A stretch of 23,673 bases of DNA from Ktedonobacterales bacterium (GCA_025450405.1 JANWHL010000294.1:1-23673), one strand, 5' to 3'. Shown: positions 8,281-15,554, counted from the stretch's first letter. Program-made: numbers and translations. Notes: generated from the sequence alone by a model not told the origin.

Positions 8281-8303
8281 GCTCGCTCCGCCCGTCCCAG
8301 ACT

Positions 8304-8337
8304 TCTCCCGAAAGCAAACGTCTCCCGAAAATAAACG
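8304..8337. repeat. Imperfect 17-bp tandem repeat upstream of the YacP-like gene
   Basis: tctcccgaaagcaaacg (8304-8320) is followed directly by tctcccgaaaataaacg (8321-8337), differing at two adjacent bases. It sits 24-57 bases upstream of the ATG at 8280, in promoter or leader position, and is locally AT-rich. It could hold paired operator sites or be a slippage duplication. Confidence 0.85.
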
Positions 8338-8400
8338 TCCGGTTGCGCCGCCGCCCCTTTGCCCGCCGCCCCACCACCCGCTCCAGGCTCAGGATTACGC

Positions 8401-8418
8401 GCGGAACTTCAATTCCGC
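8401..8418. other. Short perfect inverted repeat
   Basis: gcggaa-cttcaa-ttccgc forms a 6-bp stem with a 6-nt loop in the 252-nt gap between the zinc-ribbon stop and the YacP-like start. No U-tract follows on the minus strand, so terminator function is doubtful. The rest of this gap holds nothing else I can support apart from the tandem repeat. Confidence 0.35.
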
Positions 8419-8532
8419 ATGTTTCCCCTGCCACCGCGCTCGCCCGGTGGGCACCGGCATATTCACCCTCATCAGTGGAAGCCAGCGCCTATACGACCTA
8501 CCCGTTGAACGCACGGGTCCCGCACCTCGGCG

Positions 8533-10041
8533 CTATTGATGCCCCTGGAGGAGCTTACGCAACCACTGGATGATGACATCTACGCGCTGGTGGATGTCAA
8601 TGTGAACGAGCAGCAGCAGCGTGTGATTGAGTTGTGGCGACGCCTCCGCCGCGACCACCGCCGCCAGTGCCGCGACCACCGCCAGCAGCACCGCTGCCGT
8701 CAGCAGCTTCTCCACGGCCAGCCCCAATCCATAGATGAGATTCGCCAGACGCGCGGGCCGCGGCGCCACGGCCTGTGTGGCGATGATCGGCTGGAGACCC
8801 TGTCCTGGATCGTACGGATGCGGGCCGCCCAGCGACGCTTGCAACGGCACGGAGGCCGCCGCGTGGTACGGATGGTTGGCTGATCCCGCCTGCGCGAACG
8901 TCACGTCCGCGCCGCCCGCCAGCGCTCGCGAATGGCCTCCCCGGTTCCGGCCCTGGTTCTTGGCGGGTCCCGACGGTATCGCCGACCGCCGCTGCCACAC
9001 GCCTGGGTTGCGCTTTTGCGGGCCCACCGGGACCGACGGACTGGCGGGCAACCTCCCCTTCATACGTCGGCGCGCCTCACCGGGCTCGAGCGACACTATT
9101 GGTCCAATCACCCCGGACCACCCACGCGGCCGCTCCAGCGCCGCCCCGCAATATTGACATTGTTCGGCATGGCCGGGGTTCAGCTTCTCACACGCCGAAC
9201 ACACCTGGATCAGTTGCAGCCCGCACTCGCTGCACTGGGTGACGAAATCATAGTTTGCCGCCCCGCACCGCGGGCACTCCAGCATCCCCGACGTGGCATT
9301 CCCCTCCGGCCCCGCCAGGTCGCCGAGCGTGCGCGACGCGTCCGCCTTCGCGCCAGGCGGCCGCGCGCCAGCGGGCATCTTGCTTGTCGGCGGCGGCTCA
9401 AACCCCGGTGGGTCGGGGGGCAACGACGGCGCTCCGGGGAACGCCGCGGGGAACCCGGCGGGATACGCCGCCGGCATCCCGGCCGGCCCGCCACCGACCT
9501 GCGGCGCCATGCCCCCACCTGGCATCGCCAGCGCTGGCAGCGGTCCGTGCGCCGCCATCTCGGCGCCCCGTGGCACATCCGGCTCCGACTGCGCGCGCAG
9601 CAACTCCTTCAGCCAGGTGGGCCGTCCCACCTCCGCATAGCGCCCCGCCTCGGCGCGCCTCAGGAATCCGTCGGCCAGCGGTCCCTCCACCGGCCCACCC
9701 CAATAGGGCGAACGGACCAATCCCCGCTCGGCCACACACGATCCGCACATCTGTTTGTCAGAGTCCCAGCAGTCCGGACACGCCGCGCGCCCGCACCGGA
9801 AACAATTGATCGTGATCCCGCGAAAGGCCTCATCAAACTCACCAAACAGGCGGAATTTCTGGTCTTCGATGTGCCTTGCCGTCTCTGGGTCTGGCTCCGT
9901 GCCCCCCGCGACGTGTGCCGCGAGCGGCTCGGGCTCCGTGACGTAGCGCGCGCCACAAATGACGCACTCCGCGCCGAAACGCACGGCACGGTCGTCACTC
10001 AGGTCTACGTAATTCGCTTGCCAGACTGGCCCCGCCACCAT
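8533..10041 (-). CDS. Membrane-anchored multi-zinc-ribbon protein
   Basis: Unrecognised 502-aa protein with a clear architecture. N-terminal Cys cluster: CVIC (26-29), then CFRC (80-83), CPDC (88-91) and CGSC (99-102), eight Cys able to bind two metals. A long Pro/Gly/Ala-rich linker follows (about 155-250, rich in GFPAAFPGAP-like text). A double zinc ribbon comes next: CPRC, CSEC, CSAC and CQYC (256-298). A second disordered stretch rich in Gly, Ser and basic residues leads to one C-terminal hydrophobic helix (about 444-466), so the Zn modules probably face the cytosol. ATG 10041 is chosen for GGGGGA six bases upstream; the frame extends to 10062. It is divergent from the DUF1015 gene. Double zinc ribbons bind RNA, DNA or proteins; no specific role is visible. 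Confidence 0.8.
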   Translation of the reverse strand: MVAGPVWQANYVDLSDDRAVRFGAECVICGARYVTEPEPLAAHVAGGTEPDPETARHIEDQKFRLFGEFDEAFRGITINCFRCGRAACPDCWDSDKQMCGSCVAERGLVRSPYWGGPVEGPLADGFLRRAEAGRYAEVGRPTWLKELLRAQSEPDVPRGAEMAAHGPLPALAMPGGGMAPQVGGGPAGMPAAYPAGFPAAFPGAPSLPPDPPGFEPPPTSKMPAGARPPGAKADASRTLGDLAGPEGNATSGMLECPRCGAANYDFVTQCSECGLQLIQVCSACEKLNPGHAEQCQYCGAALERPRGWSGVIGPIVSLEPGEARRRMKGRLPASPSVPVGPQKRNPGVWQRRSAIPSGPAKNQGRNRGGHSRALAGGADVTFAQAGSANHPYHAAASVPLQASLGGPHPYDPGQGLQPIIATQAVAPRPARLANLIYGLGLAVEKLLTAAVLLAVVAALAAVVAAEASPQLNHTLLLLVHIDIHQRVDVIIQWLRKLLQGHQ

Positions 10042-10213
10042 CACTGTCCCCCGGCACCCCAATCGCGGCCTGCCCGCCGCGGCTCAACCAGTATGCGCCC
10101 CGCCTGCCGCAATTGCAAGCCCACGGAGTGCGCCAGGACACTCGCTCGGCGCTGGCTCTCCCTCCAACCTCACGGCCCGCGAGGTCGTCGCGCTCAACGC
10201 AAGGAGACGGCTC

Positions 10214-10242
10214 ACGACACCGCGCGATCGATCCTGTATACT
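10214..10242 (+). promoter_or_regulatory. Candidate sigma70-type promoter for the DUF1015 gene
   Basis: ACGACA (10214-10219) and TATACT (10237-10242) are separated by exactly 17 bp. The -10 matches 5 of 6 consensus bases; the -35 matches four of six (GACA). A start near 10249 would give a leader of roughly 70 nt that begins with the strong hairpin at 10261. Confidence 0.45.
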
Positions 10243-10260
10243 ACGTAACGAACGTCGGCA

Positions 10261-10290
10261 CCGAGTCGGCTGGACAAGGCAGCCACTCGG
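10261..10290 (+). promoter_or_regulatory. Leader hairpin upstream of the DUF1015 gene
   Basis: ccgagt (10261-10266), a single bulged C, then ggctg (10268-10272) pair perfectly with cagcc (10280-10284) and actcgg (10285-10290), leaving a 7-nt loop gacaagg. This is an 11-bp stem with one bulge between the predicted promoter and the Shine-Dalgarno site (GAGGAG near 10305). No U-tract follows, so it is not an intrinsic terminator. mRNA stabilisation, protein binding or a DNA operator dyad are the options. Confidence 0.6.
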
Positions 10291-10317
10291 GCTATTTCCA
10301 GCGTGAGGAGACACTCT

Positions 10318-11664
10318 ATGGCGGACGTGAGGCCATTGTCCGGACTGCGTTATGCCGCAACGGACGACTTGGCCGCGCTCGTTACTCCCCCCTATGACGT
10401 CATCTCGCCCGAGGCCCAGGCGGCGTTCTATGCGCGCCACGCGCACAACTTCATCCGGCTGGAACTCGGCCGCGAGGACCCCGCCGATACGGATCTCGAC
10501 AATCGCTACACCCGCGCCGCCGCCACCTTCGCCGAATGGCGTCTCACCGGTCTGCTGCGCCAGGACTCCCCGGCCTTTTATCTCTATGAGCAGCGGTTCG
10601 CCAGCGGCGATGGCACCCGCACCCGCGTCAGCCTGCTCGCGCGCGCGCGTCTGGAGCCCTGGGATGCTGGCGTGATTCTCCCGCACGAGCGCACCCTCAG
10701 CAAGCCCAAGGACGATCGCCTCAAGTTGCTCCGAGCGACCGCCGCGAACCTGAGTCCGATCTTGTCCATGTATGATGACCCGGACCACGAGCTGCGGTCT
10801 CTCCTGACGACCGCCCGCGCCAGCGCGCCAGCCACCGCGTTTGCGGACGATCTCGGCGACGAGCACCGGCTCTGGATGATCGCGGATGCGCTCCACACCT
10901 CCCGCATCGTGGCGTTCTTCGCGTCGCGCCAGCTCTACATCGCGGACGGTCACCATCGCTACGAGACCGCCCTCACCTATCGCGACGAGGTCCACGAGTT
11001 GCGGCGCGAGTTGCCCGAGCACGACGCCGTCCGGTTCGTCCTCATGTCTCTGGTTGCCATCGAAGAACCCGGCCTGGTCGTCTTGCCCACCCATCGCCTC
11101 CTGCGCGACATCGATCCCGATCGCCTGTCTGGCCTTGACGATACCCTCGCCCCCTGGTTCACCAGCGAACCACTCGACAGTCCCGAGCCGGACGCCTGGC
11201 TTGCCCGGCTGACCGAGGCCGGCGCCACCACCTCCGGTGCCTCCGCTGGCACCGTCGCGTTCGTGTTGGTGCGGCCGGCCGGAGCGACCCTCCTGCGCTT
11301 GCGTCCAGAGGGCCAGGAGGCTGTGCGCGCTGGCGCGCCATCCGGCGACGTCGACGACGAAATCGGACGCTCGGACGCGTGGCGTGCACTCGATGTCGTG
11401 ATACTCCACGAGTTGGTGCTCGGCCGCGCGCTGGGCATTGCGTCCGCGGCCATTCGTGCCGGCAAGCACGTCACCTACACCCGAGACGCCGCCGAAGGCG
11501 CGGCCGCGGTCCGTGCCCACCGCGCCGACCTCGCCGCGCTGATCAACCCCACACCGCCCGCGGGCGTCCGCGATGTCGCCCGTGCTGGTGACCGCATGCC
11601 CCAGAAATCCACCTACTTCTACCCCAAGCTCATATCGGGTCTGGTCATCAATCCGCTGTGGTGA
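10318..11664 (+). CDS. DUF1015 family protein (SerC-associated)
   Basis: 448 aa, full length for DUF1015. Signatures in order: TPPYDVISPE (23-32), FYLYEQRF (87-94), LPHERTLSKPKDDRLKLLRA (121-140), SPILSMYDD (146-154), ADGHHRYETALTYRDE (209-224), VLPTHRLLRDID, and MPQKSTYFYPKLISGLVIN near the C-terminus. The family is often encoded beside serA/serC in other genomes, hence its informal name, but no serine gene is adjacent here. Its DGHHR motif resembles that of ParB-fold free-serine kinases (SerK/SbnI); a small-molecule kinase role is therefore possible but is my inference. ATG 10318 follows GAGGAG by seven bases. The upstream region holds a good promoter and a strong leader hairpin. A zinc-ribbon gene follows 115 nt later. 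Confidence 0.93.
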   Translation: MADVRPLSGLRYAATDDLAALVTPPYDVISPEAQAAFYARHAHNFIRLELGREDPADTDLDNRYTRAAATFAEWRLTGLLRQDSPAFYLYEQRFASGDGTRTRVSLLARARLEPWDAGVILPHERTLSKPKDDRLKLLRATAANLSPILSMYDDPDHELRSLLTTARASAPATAFADDLGDEHRLWMIADALHTSRIVAFFASRQLYIADGHHRYETALTYRDEVHELRRELPEHDAVRFVLMSLVAIEEPGLVVLPTHRLLRDIDPDRLSGLDDTLAPWFTSEPLDSPEPDAWLARLTEAGATTSGASAGTVAFVLVRPAGATLLRLRPEGQEAVRAGAPSGDVDDEIGRSDAWRALDVVILHELVLGRALGIASAAIRAGKHVTYTRDAAEGAAAVRAHRADLAALINPTPPAGVRDVARAGDRMPQKSTYFYPKLISGLVINPLW

Positions 11665-11738
11665 GCTCCCGTTCAGCGCTTTTCGGTCCCGGGGCTGACC
11701 CACTTCCCGCCTATTGCGCGCGCACCATCGGCCGTCAA

Positions 11739-11773
11739 GCCGCCGCTCGCGCGGCGGCCTTCCGTGAAGGAGG
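11739..11773 (+). promoter_or_regulatory. GC hairpin plus SD-overlapping hairpin before a zinc-ribbon gene
   Basis: gccgccgc (11739-11746) pairs with gcggcggc (11751-11758) around a 4-nt loop. Immediately after, ccttc (11758-11762) pairs with gaagg (11766-11770) around cgt. The second stem contains the first bases of the Shine-Dalgarno AAGGAGG (11767-11773) of the gene starting at 11780. Base 11758 is shared, so the two stems compete slightly. The arrangement could tune translation; no U-tract makes a terminator unlikely. Confidence 0.45.
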
Positions 11774-11779
11774 TAACTG

Positions 11780-12334
11780 GTGGAGGATCTCGCGCCGCCC
11801 GCGCCCGTCCGCTGCCCCACGTGCGGCGCCGAGTGCGCCGCATCCGCCGCGTTTTGCCGCTCATGTGGCATGCCGCTCGCGTCCGCCCCGCCCGCTCCAG
11901 GTGTCTCTGGGCCAGTGCCAGCGCCTCCGGCCCTCACCGATGAACGGGCGACCAGTATCGCCTCGCTGACGGCGGAGCCGCTGAACGTCGCAACGACGCC
12001 AGCCCCAACTCTCGACCGAGTCCCAACGTCTATCAGTTCGCTGTCGGCTGCCCAGGTCGAAGCGCCGCTGGACCCCGCGGACCCACCCACGTCTGCCGAG
12101 ATATCCTCCACCTCGGCGCGCTGCCAGTGGTGTGGCACCGAGAATCCCGCTGACGCCGGGCGCTGCCAATCGTGCGGCGCCGCCTTCCCCAAGCCCGAAC
12201 AAGATGCCGCCGTCCTGAGTGCCTCGCGCGAGCGCGTTCGCCAGGCCGAAGACTACATCGCCACCGTGCGCACCGTCCGCGGCTGGAGCATTCTTGACAT
12301 CTTCCGCCGCAATGGCAAGCGGTCTAAATCGTGA
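11780..12334 (+). CDS. Small protein with two zinc ribbons
   Basis: 184 aa, soluble, family not recognised beyond the zinc ribbons. First ribbon: CPTC (12-15) and CRSC (26-29), ending CGMPL. Second ribbon: CQWC (115-118) and CQSC (129-132), ending CGAAF. They are joined by an 80-residue Pro/Ser/Thr linker in which RATSIASLTAE and VPTSISSLSAA form an internal near-repeat about 22 residues apart. The C-terminus is a charged helix (about 148-168) followed by the basic RRNGKRSKS. The GTG start at 11780 is set by AAGGAGGTAA just upstream. It ends 13 nt before the FAD oxidoreductase gene and is clearly cotranscribed with it. Likely a nucleic-acid or protein-binding adaptor. Confidence 0.8.
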   Translation: MEDLAPPAPVRCPTCGAECAASAAFCRSCGMPLASAPPAPGVSGPVPAPPALTDERATSIASLTAEPLNVATTPAPTLDRVPTSISSLSAAQVEAPLDPADPPTSAEISSTSARCQWCGTENPADAGRCQSCGAAFPKPEQDAAVLSASRERVRQAEDYIATVRTVRGWSILDIFRRNGKRSKS

Positions 12335-12347
12335 CGAGGATTGTCCG

Positions 12348-13622
12348 ATGATCGTGATTGTCGGTGCCGGCCTCGCTGGGCTAACTTGCGCACGTGTCCT
12401 TGCCCAGGCTGGGCGCGAAGTCCGCATCCTGGAAACCTCTGACGGCGTCGGCGGCCGTGTCCGCACCGATCGCCATCCGGACGGCTTCCTGCTCGATCGC
12501 GGCTTCCAGACGCTCTTCACCGCCTATCCCGCCGCCCAGCGCCACCTCGATCTCGCCGCCCTCGAGCCACGCGCGTTCGCCAACGACGTCGTGGTCATCC
12601 GCGGTGGCCGATGGCACGAGCTCGCCGATCCCTTCCGTCGCCCATTCTTCTTGCCTCCGCGGCCCACCACCTCACTCCTGCCCCTCGGAGACCGGCTGCG
12701 CCTCCCCCGGCTGCGGCGCCACGCGCTTCGTCGCTCCGTCCGCGTCATCTTCGCCGGATCCGGCCCCGACCGTTCCTTCGCCGCCGACCTTCACGACCAG
12801 GGCTTCTCATCGCATGGCTTCATAGATGCGTATGCCCGTCCCCGATTTGGCGGCATCTTCCTGGACCGCCAGCTCGACACTAGCGCCCGCTTCGGGCTCT
12901 TCATCACCAAGATGCTCGCCTCCGGCCAGACGATCGTCCCCGCGGCTGGCATGGGCGCCATACCCGAGCGGCTCGCCGCCGGCCTCCGACCCGGATCCGT
13001 TCGCCTCGGCGTCCGCGTGGAGGGCGTCGTGGTGGCCGAGGGCCGCGCTGTCGGCGTCGCTCTCCCCGGCGGCGAAGAGACCCAGGGCGACGCGATTGTC
13101 ATCGCCACTGATGCTTCCTCCGCCCACCGCCTCACTGGCCGCGACGTGCCCGGCGAGGGGGTTGCCGTCACCTGCGCGTATTTCGCCAGCGACACGAGCC
13201 TCTATGCGGGCCCACGTCTCCTGCTGAACGCCGATCCCGACGCGTTCGTGAACCACGCCGTCCAGCTCAGCAACGTCGCGCTCACCTATGCCCCCGCGGG
13301 CCAGCATCTGCTCTCTGTCGCGGTGATCGGTGCTTCTGACCTTACTGACGAGGCAATCGCCAACCGTTGCCGTACTGACATATCCGCCTGGTTCCCAGGC
13401 CGCGATCTCGGCCGCCTGCGCTTTTTGCGCGCGTACCACATCCCATTTGCCCAGTTCCGCCAGCCGCCCGGCATTTTCGCCACGCTCCCGCCCAACGCCA
13501 CCCCAACCCCCGGTCTCTTTCTCGCCGGTGAGTACACCGAATCGAGCACCATCCATGGCGCCATGCACAGCGGCGAAAAGGCCGCCCATGCCGTTCTCGA
13601 GTACCTGCGCGCCGCGTCGTAG
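12348..13622 (+). CDS. FAD-dependent oxidoreductase, amine oxidase/phytoene desaturase fold
   Basis: 424-aa flavoprotein. The N-terminus MIVIVGAGLAGLTCARVLAQ is the dinucleotide-binding fold (GxGxxG at 6-11, acidic residue Glu29 for the adenosine ribose), followed by GGRVRTD (35-41), typical of the amine oxidase/phytoene desaturase/protoporphyrinogen oxidase superfamily. The C-terminal GLFLAGEYTESSTIHGAMHS is the second FAD motif and places the flavin as in carotenoid desaturases. Chemistry and substrate are not determined; no carotenoid or haem genes adjoin it. ATG 12348 is chosen because it begins the Rossmann strand and has GAGGA upstream; the open frame to 12219 lies inside the preceding gene. 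Same operon as the zinc-ribbon gene 13 nt upstream. Confidence 0.9.
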   Translation: MIVIVGAGLAGLTCARVLAQAGREVRILETSDGVGGRVRTDRHPDGFLLDRGFQTLFTAYPAAQRHLDLAALEPRAFANDVVVIRGGRWHELADPFRRPFFLPPRPTTSLLPLGDRLRLPRLRRHALRRSVRVIFAGSGPDRSFAADLHDQGFSSHGFIDAYARPRFGGIFLDRQLDTSARFGLFITKMLASGQTIVPAAGMGAIPERLAAGLRPGSVRLGVRVEGVVVAEGRAVGVALPGGEETQGDAIVIATDASSAHRLTGRDVPGEGVAVTCAYFASDTSLYAGPRLLLNADPDAFVNHAVQLSNVALTYAPAGQHLLSVAVIGASDLTDEAIANRCRTDISAWFPGRDLGRLRFLRAYHIPFAQFRQPPGIFATLPPNATPTPGLFLAGEYTESSTIHGAMHSGEKAAHAVLEYLRAAS

Positions 13623-13677
13623 ACCCTGTGCGACCACCCTCAGCGCGCCCACCAGTGATACCACCGCGGTAGTGGAT

Positions 13678-14793
13678 TCACGCCCCGAGCCAGAGCCGCT
13701 CGTACTCCACCCAGTCACCCGATCCCGTCGTCCCATATCGGTACAGCGCTACCCCGGCGAACGGCGCCATACGCGTCTCGCTATTCAACCCCGCGATCAC
13801 CCCCGCCAGCCCATTGGTCGGGTTCTCCGCCGCGTCGTGGAACCAAAAACTGTTCTCGTGATAGGTCGGCAGCCCGATTAACACTTGCGGCGGCCGCGTG
13901 GCCGCGCGGACCGCCGCCAGGATGTTTTGCGTCTGCTGCTTCACATCCAGCGTGTAGAGCGCGCCGCTGGGCAGCGCGGTGTTGTAGTCCATCACCACCA
14001 GTTGGTCCACATGGGTCGCCACCGCCGCGTAATAGTACGACGTCCAGTATCCGGCGCCCTTGCCCACTGTCGTCCGCAACCATTCCGCCAGGTGCGCGTT
14101 CGGTGCCCACATCGGCGCCGACGTCGATAGCATCTTCGCGGGACCGATCACCGTCCGCGTGACATCCAGGAGGTCCAGAAACCGCGGGCCGTTGTTGATC
14201 ATCGGCTCGATATCATAGTGCACGCCGTCGAATCCCAACTTCCCCGTGAAATACGCCGCCGACTCCGCGATCTCCTGACGTACGCTGGGATTGTCGAGAT
14301 TCACGGTCTCATCAGCCGGCGCGCCGCTCGCGCTACTTAGCTGGCCCAGCCATGCCAGCACCTCGACGCCCGGCACCCGCGCCTTGAGCGCGTCCAGGAG
14401 GTCGAGCGCGTGCTCGTACCTGTCCGCGGCGACACTCCCGTCGCTCCGCAGCGGCCCAACGTGGGCGAAGACATAGTGAATCCGCTCGCGCCGCAGCCGC
14501 GCCGCCAGCGTGTCGTACTCCCCGGCTGTGTGCGCATCGCCCGCCCAGGTATGCTCCAACCAGATTCCGTTGAGCCCACGATCGAAGTGCGCGCCAGGGT
14601 AGGCCGTCGCGGTGTGGCTGAGCCAGATCCACCCTCCCACCGTAACCACCGACAGCACGAGACACACGGCCAACATGGCAACGAACACCCGCCATGCCCA
14701 TTCCCGCACCCTAGGCACCCGAGTGGGGGCCGCGCCGGACCATGCCGGCGCCGCGTCCGCTGCTCGTCGCCCGATCGCCCTGAGCCCCATCAC
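13678..14793 (-). CDS. Membrane-anchored GH18-like TIM-barrel protein
   Basis: 371 aa. Basic N-terminus (about 30 residues) and one TM helix (34-57) act as an uncleaved signal anchor, putting the rest outside. The extracellular domain carries FDGVHYDIE (188-196), matching the GH18 chitinase-type FDGxxxDxE motif with Glu196 as the acid, and VVMDYNT (267-273) resembling the GH18 MxY/D strand. ENSFWFHD and GVALYRYG near the end fit later barrel strands. Substrate is unknown; GH18 members cleave chitin or peptidoglycan-like GlcNAc polymers, and some are inactive lectins. GTG 14793 and ATG 14790 are both possible starts. It begins four bases after the rnhA stop, so the two are translationally linked. 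Confidence 0.78.
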   Translation of the reverse strand: MMGLRAIGRRAADAAPAWSGAAPTRVPRVREWAWRVFVAMLAVCLVLSVVTVGGWIWLSHTATAYPGAHFDRGLNGIWLEHTWAGDAHTAGEYDTLAARLRRERIHYVFAHVGPLRSDGSVAADRYEHALDLLDALKARVPGVEVLAWLGQLSSASGAPADETVNLDNPSVRQEIAESAAYFTGKLGFDGVHYDIEPMINNGPRFLDLLDVTRTVIGPAKMLSTSAPMWAPNAHLAEWLRTTVGKGAGYWTSYYYAAVATHVDQLVVMDYNTALPSGALYTLDVKQQTQNILAAVRAATRPPQVLIGLPTYHENSFWFHDAAENPTNGLAGVIAGLNSETRMAPFAGVALYRYGTTGSGDWVEYERLWLGA

Positions 14794-14797
14794 ACGC

Positions 14798-15226
14798 TCA
14801 CTTCAATTCATTCAGCGCCTGGTTCGCCAGCTCGTCCGCCAGACGATTCAGCGCCCGCGGCACGTGCGTGAACCGCACGTTCGGCAGCTCGGCTGCGAGT
14901 GCGCTCGCCGCTTCGAACAGCGGCCGTAGCGCTCCGTCTCGCACCTGATACTGTCCGTTCATCTGGTTGATCACCAACTCGCTGTCCATGTGCACCGTCA
15001 CCGCGCTCGGTTCATAGCGGGCGATGGCCTTCAGGCCCAGGATCAGCGCCCGGTATTCAGCCTGATTATTGGTCATATGCCCCAGCGCTTTGCGCCCACG
15101 CGCCACCAGCGTCCCATCCTCACGCGCGATCACGACGCCGGCCGCCGCCGGCCCTGGATTACCGCGCGAAGCGCCGTCCGTCCACAGGGTCAGTCGCTGT
15201 CCCGTCTCCGGCTGTCCCGTTTCCAT
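14798..15226 (-). CDS. rnhA: Ribonuclease HI
   Basis: 142-aa RNase H removing RNA from RNA-DNA hybrids (R-loops, Okazaki primers). Catalytic acids are all present: Asp17 in WTDGASRGNPGP, Glu57 in NNQAEYRAL, Asp81 in HMDSELVI and Asp131 in NRLADELAN; His121 in THVPRALN fits the usual product-release position. It is shorter than E. coli RNase HI and lacks the basic protrusion, so it belongs to the compact type seen in Gram-positives and archaea. ATG 15226 has GAGG eight bases upstream. It is the first clear gene of a two-gene unit with the GH18-like protein. A possible 32-aa ORF overlaps its start in another frame. Confidence 0.94.
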   Translation of the reverse strand: METGQPETGQRLTLWTDGASRGNPGPAAAGVVIAREDGTLVARGRKALGHMTNNQAEYRALILGLKAIARYEPSAVTVHMDSELVINQMNGQYQVRDGALRPLFEAASALAAELPNVRFTHVPRALNRLADELANQALNELK

Positions 15227-15288
15227 CGGTCCGCCTCGATCTCCAATTGCCTGTGAGAAGCGTCCAGCTCAGAGACCAAGTCCCGCAT
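15190..15288 (-). CDS. Possible 32-aa upstream ORF overlapping rnhA start
   Basis: ATG 15288 opens a frame encoding MRDLVSELDASHRQLEIEAD then a basic tail RWKRDSRRRDSD, ending at 15190, 37 bases inside rnhA. The peptide is a plausible charged amphipathic helix, unlike the Arg/Pro-rich shadow frames around it. The start has no clear Shine-Dalgarno. Could be a coupled leader peptide or chance. Confidence 0.2.
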   Translation of the reverse strand: MRDLVSELDASHRQLEIEADRWKRDSRRRDSD

Positions 15289-15554
15289 CGTCACCGGTCC
15301 GCACCCCCACATCTTCGCACCGCCCGTGCCGATCCCGCCGCCCTCCAACCCATCTGTCTTGTCCCTCCTCGGACAAACGCGACGCATCGCGCTCGCGGTC
15401 GGGGTCCGTCGTGATATCGTGAGTGACAGATCCCATCCGGTACGGCACGATCCATCGCGTGAGAGCCGAGTCTGGATGGCACACGCCACTGACCGCGCAT
15501 CAGGTTTGTCCGCGCGCCGCTAGAACGTCGCGAGCTTGGGAAGGGAACGGCATA
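15289..15554. other. Divergent intergenic region between rnhA and lysA
   Basis: rnhA and lysA are 328 nt apart with divergent starts. I looked for a lysine riboswitch or T-box on the lysA side and found neither the T-box UGGNACCGCG core nor a convincing lysine aptamer. The only AT-rich patch is near gtgatatcgtgag (about 15410-15422), which could hold a -10 but lacks a -35 partner. Nothing else supported. Confidence 0.5.

Noticed and set aside
8932..10248. 438-aa plus-strand open frame
   Set aside because: Arg/Pro/His-rich translation antisense to the CxxC-bearing zinc-ribbon gene; no domain.
10084..12192. 702-aa minus-strand open frame
   Set aside because: Antisense to DUF1015 and the zinc-ribbon gene, which have clear family motifs; Gly/Arg-rich low-information translation typical of GC-rich shadow frames.
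12807..13736. 309-aa minus-strand open frame
   Set aside because: Lies opposite the FAD oxidoreductase; composition is shadow-like and no motif is visible.
15289..15554. Lysine riboswitch or T-box before lysA
   Set aside because: Core T-box sequence and lysine aptamer features were not found by eye; a covariance-model search would settle this.
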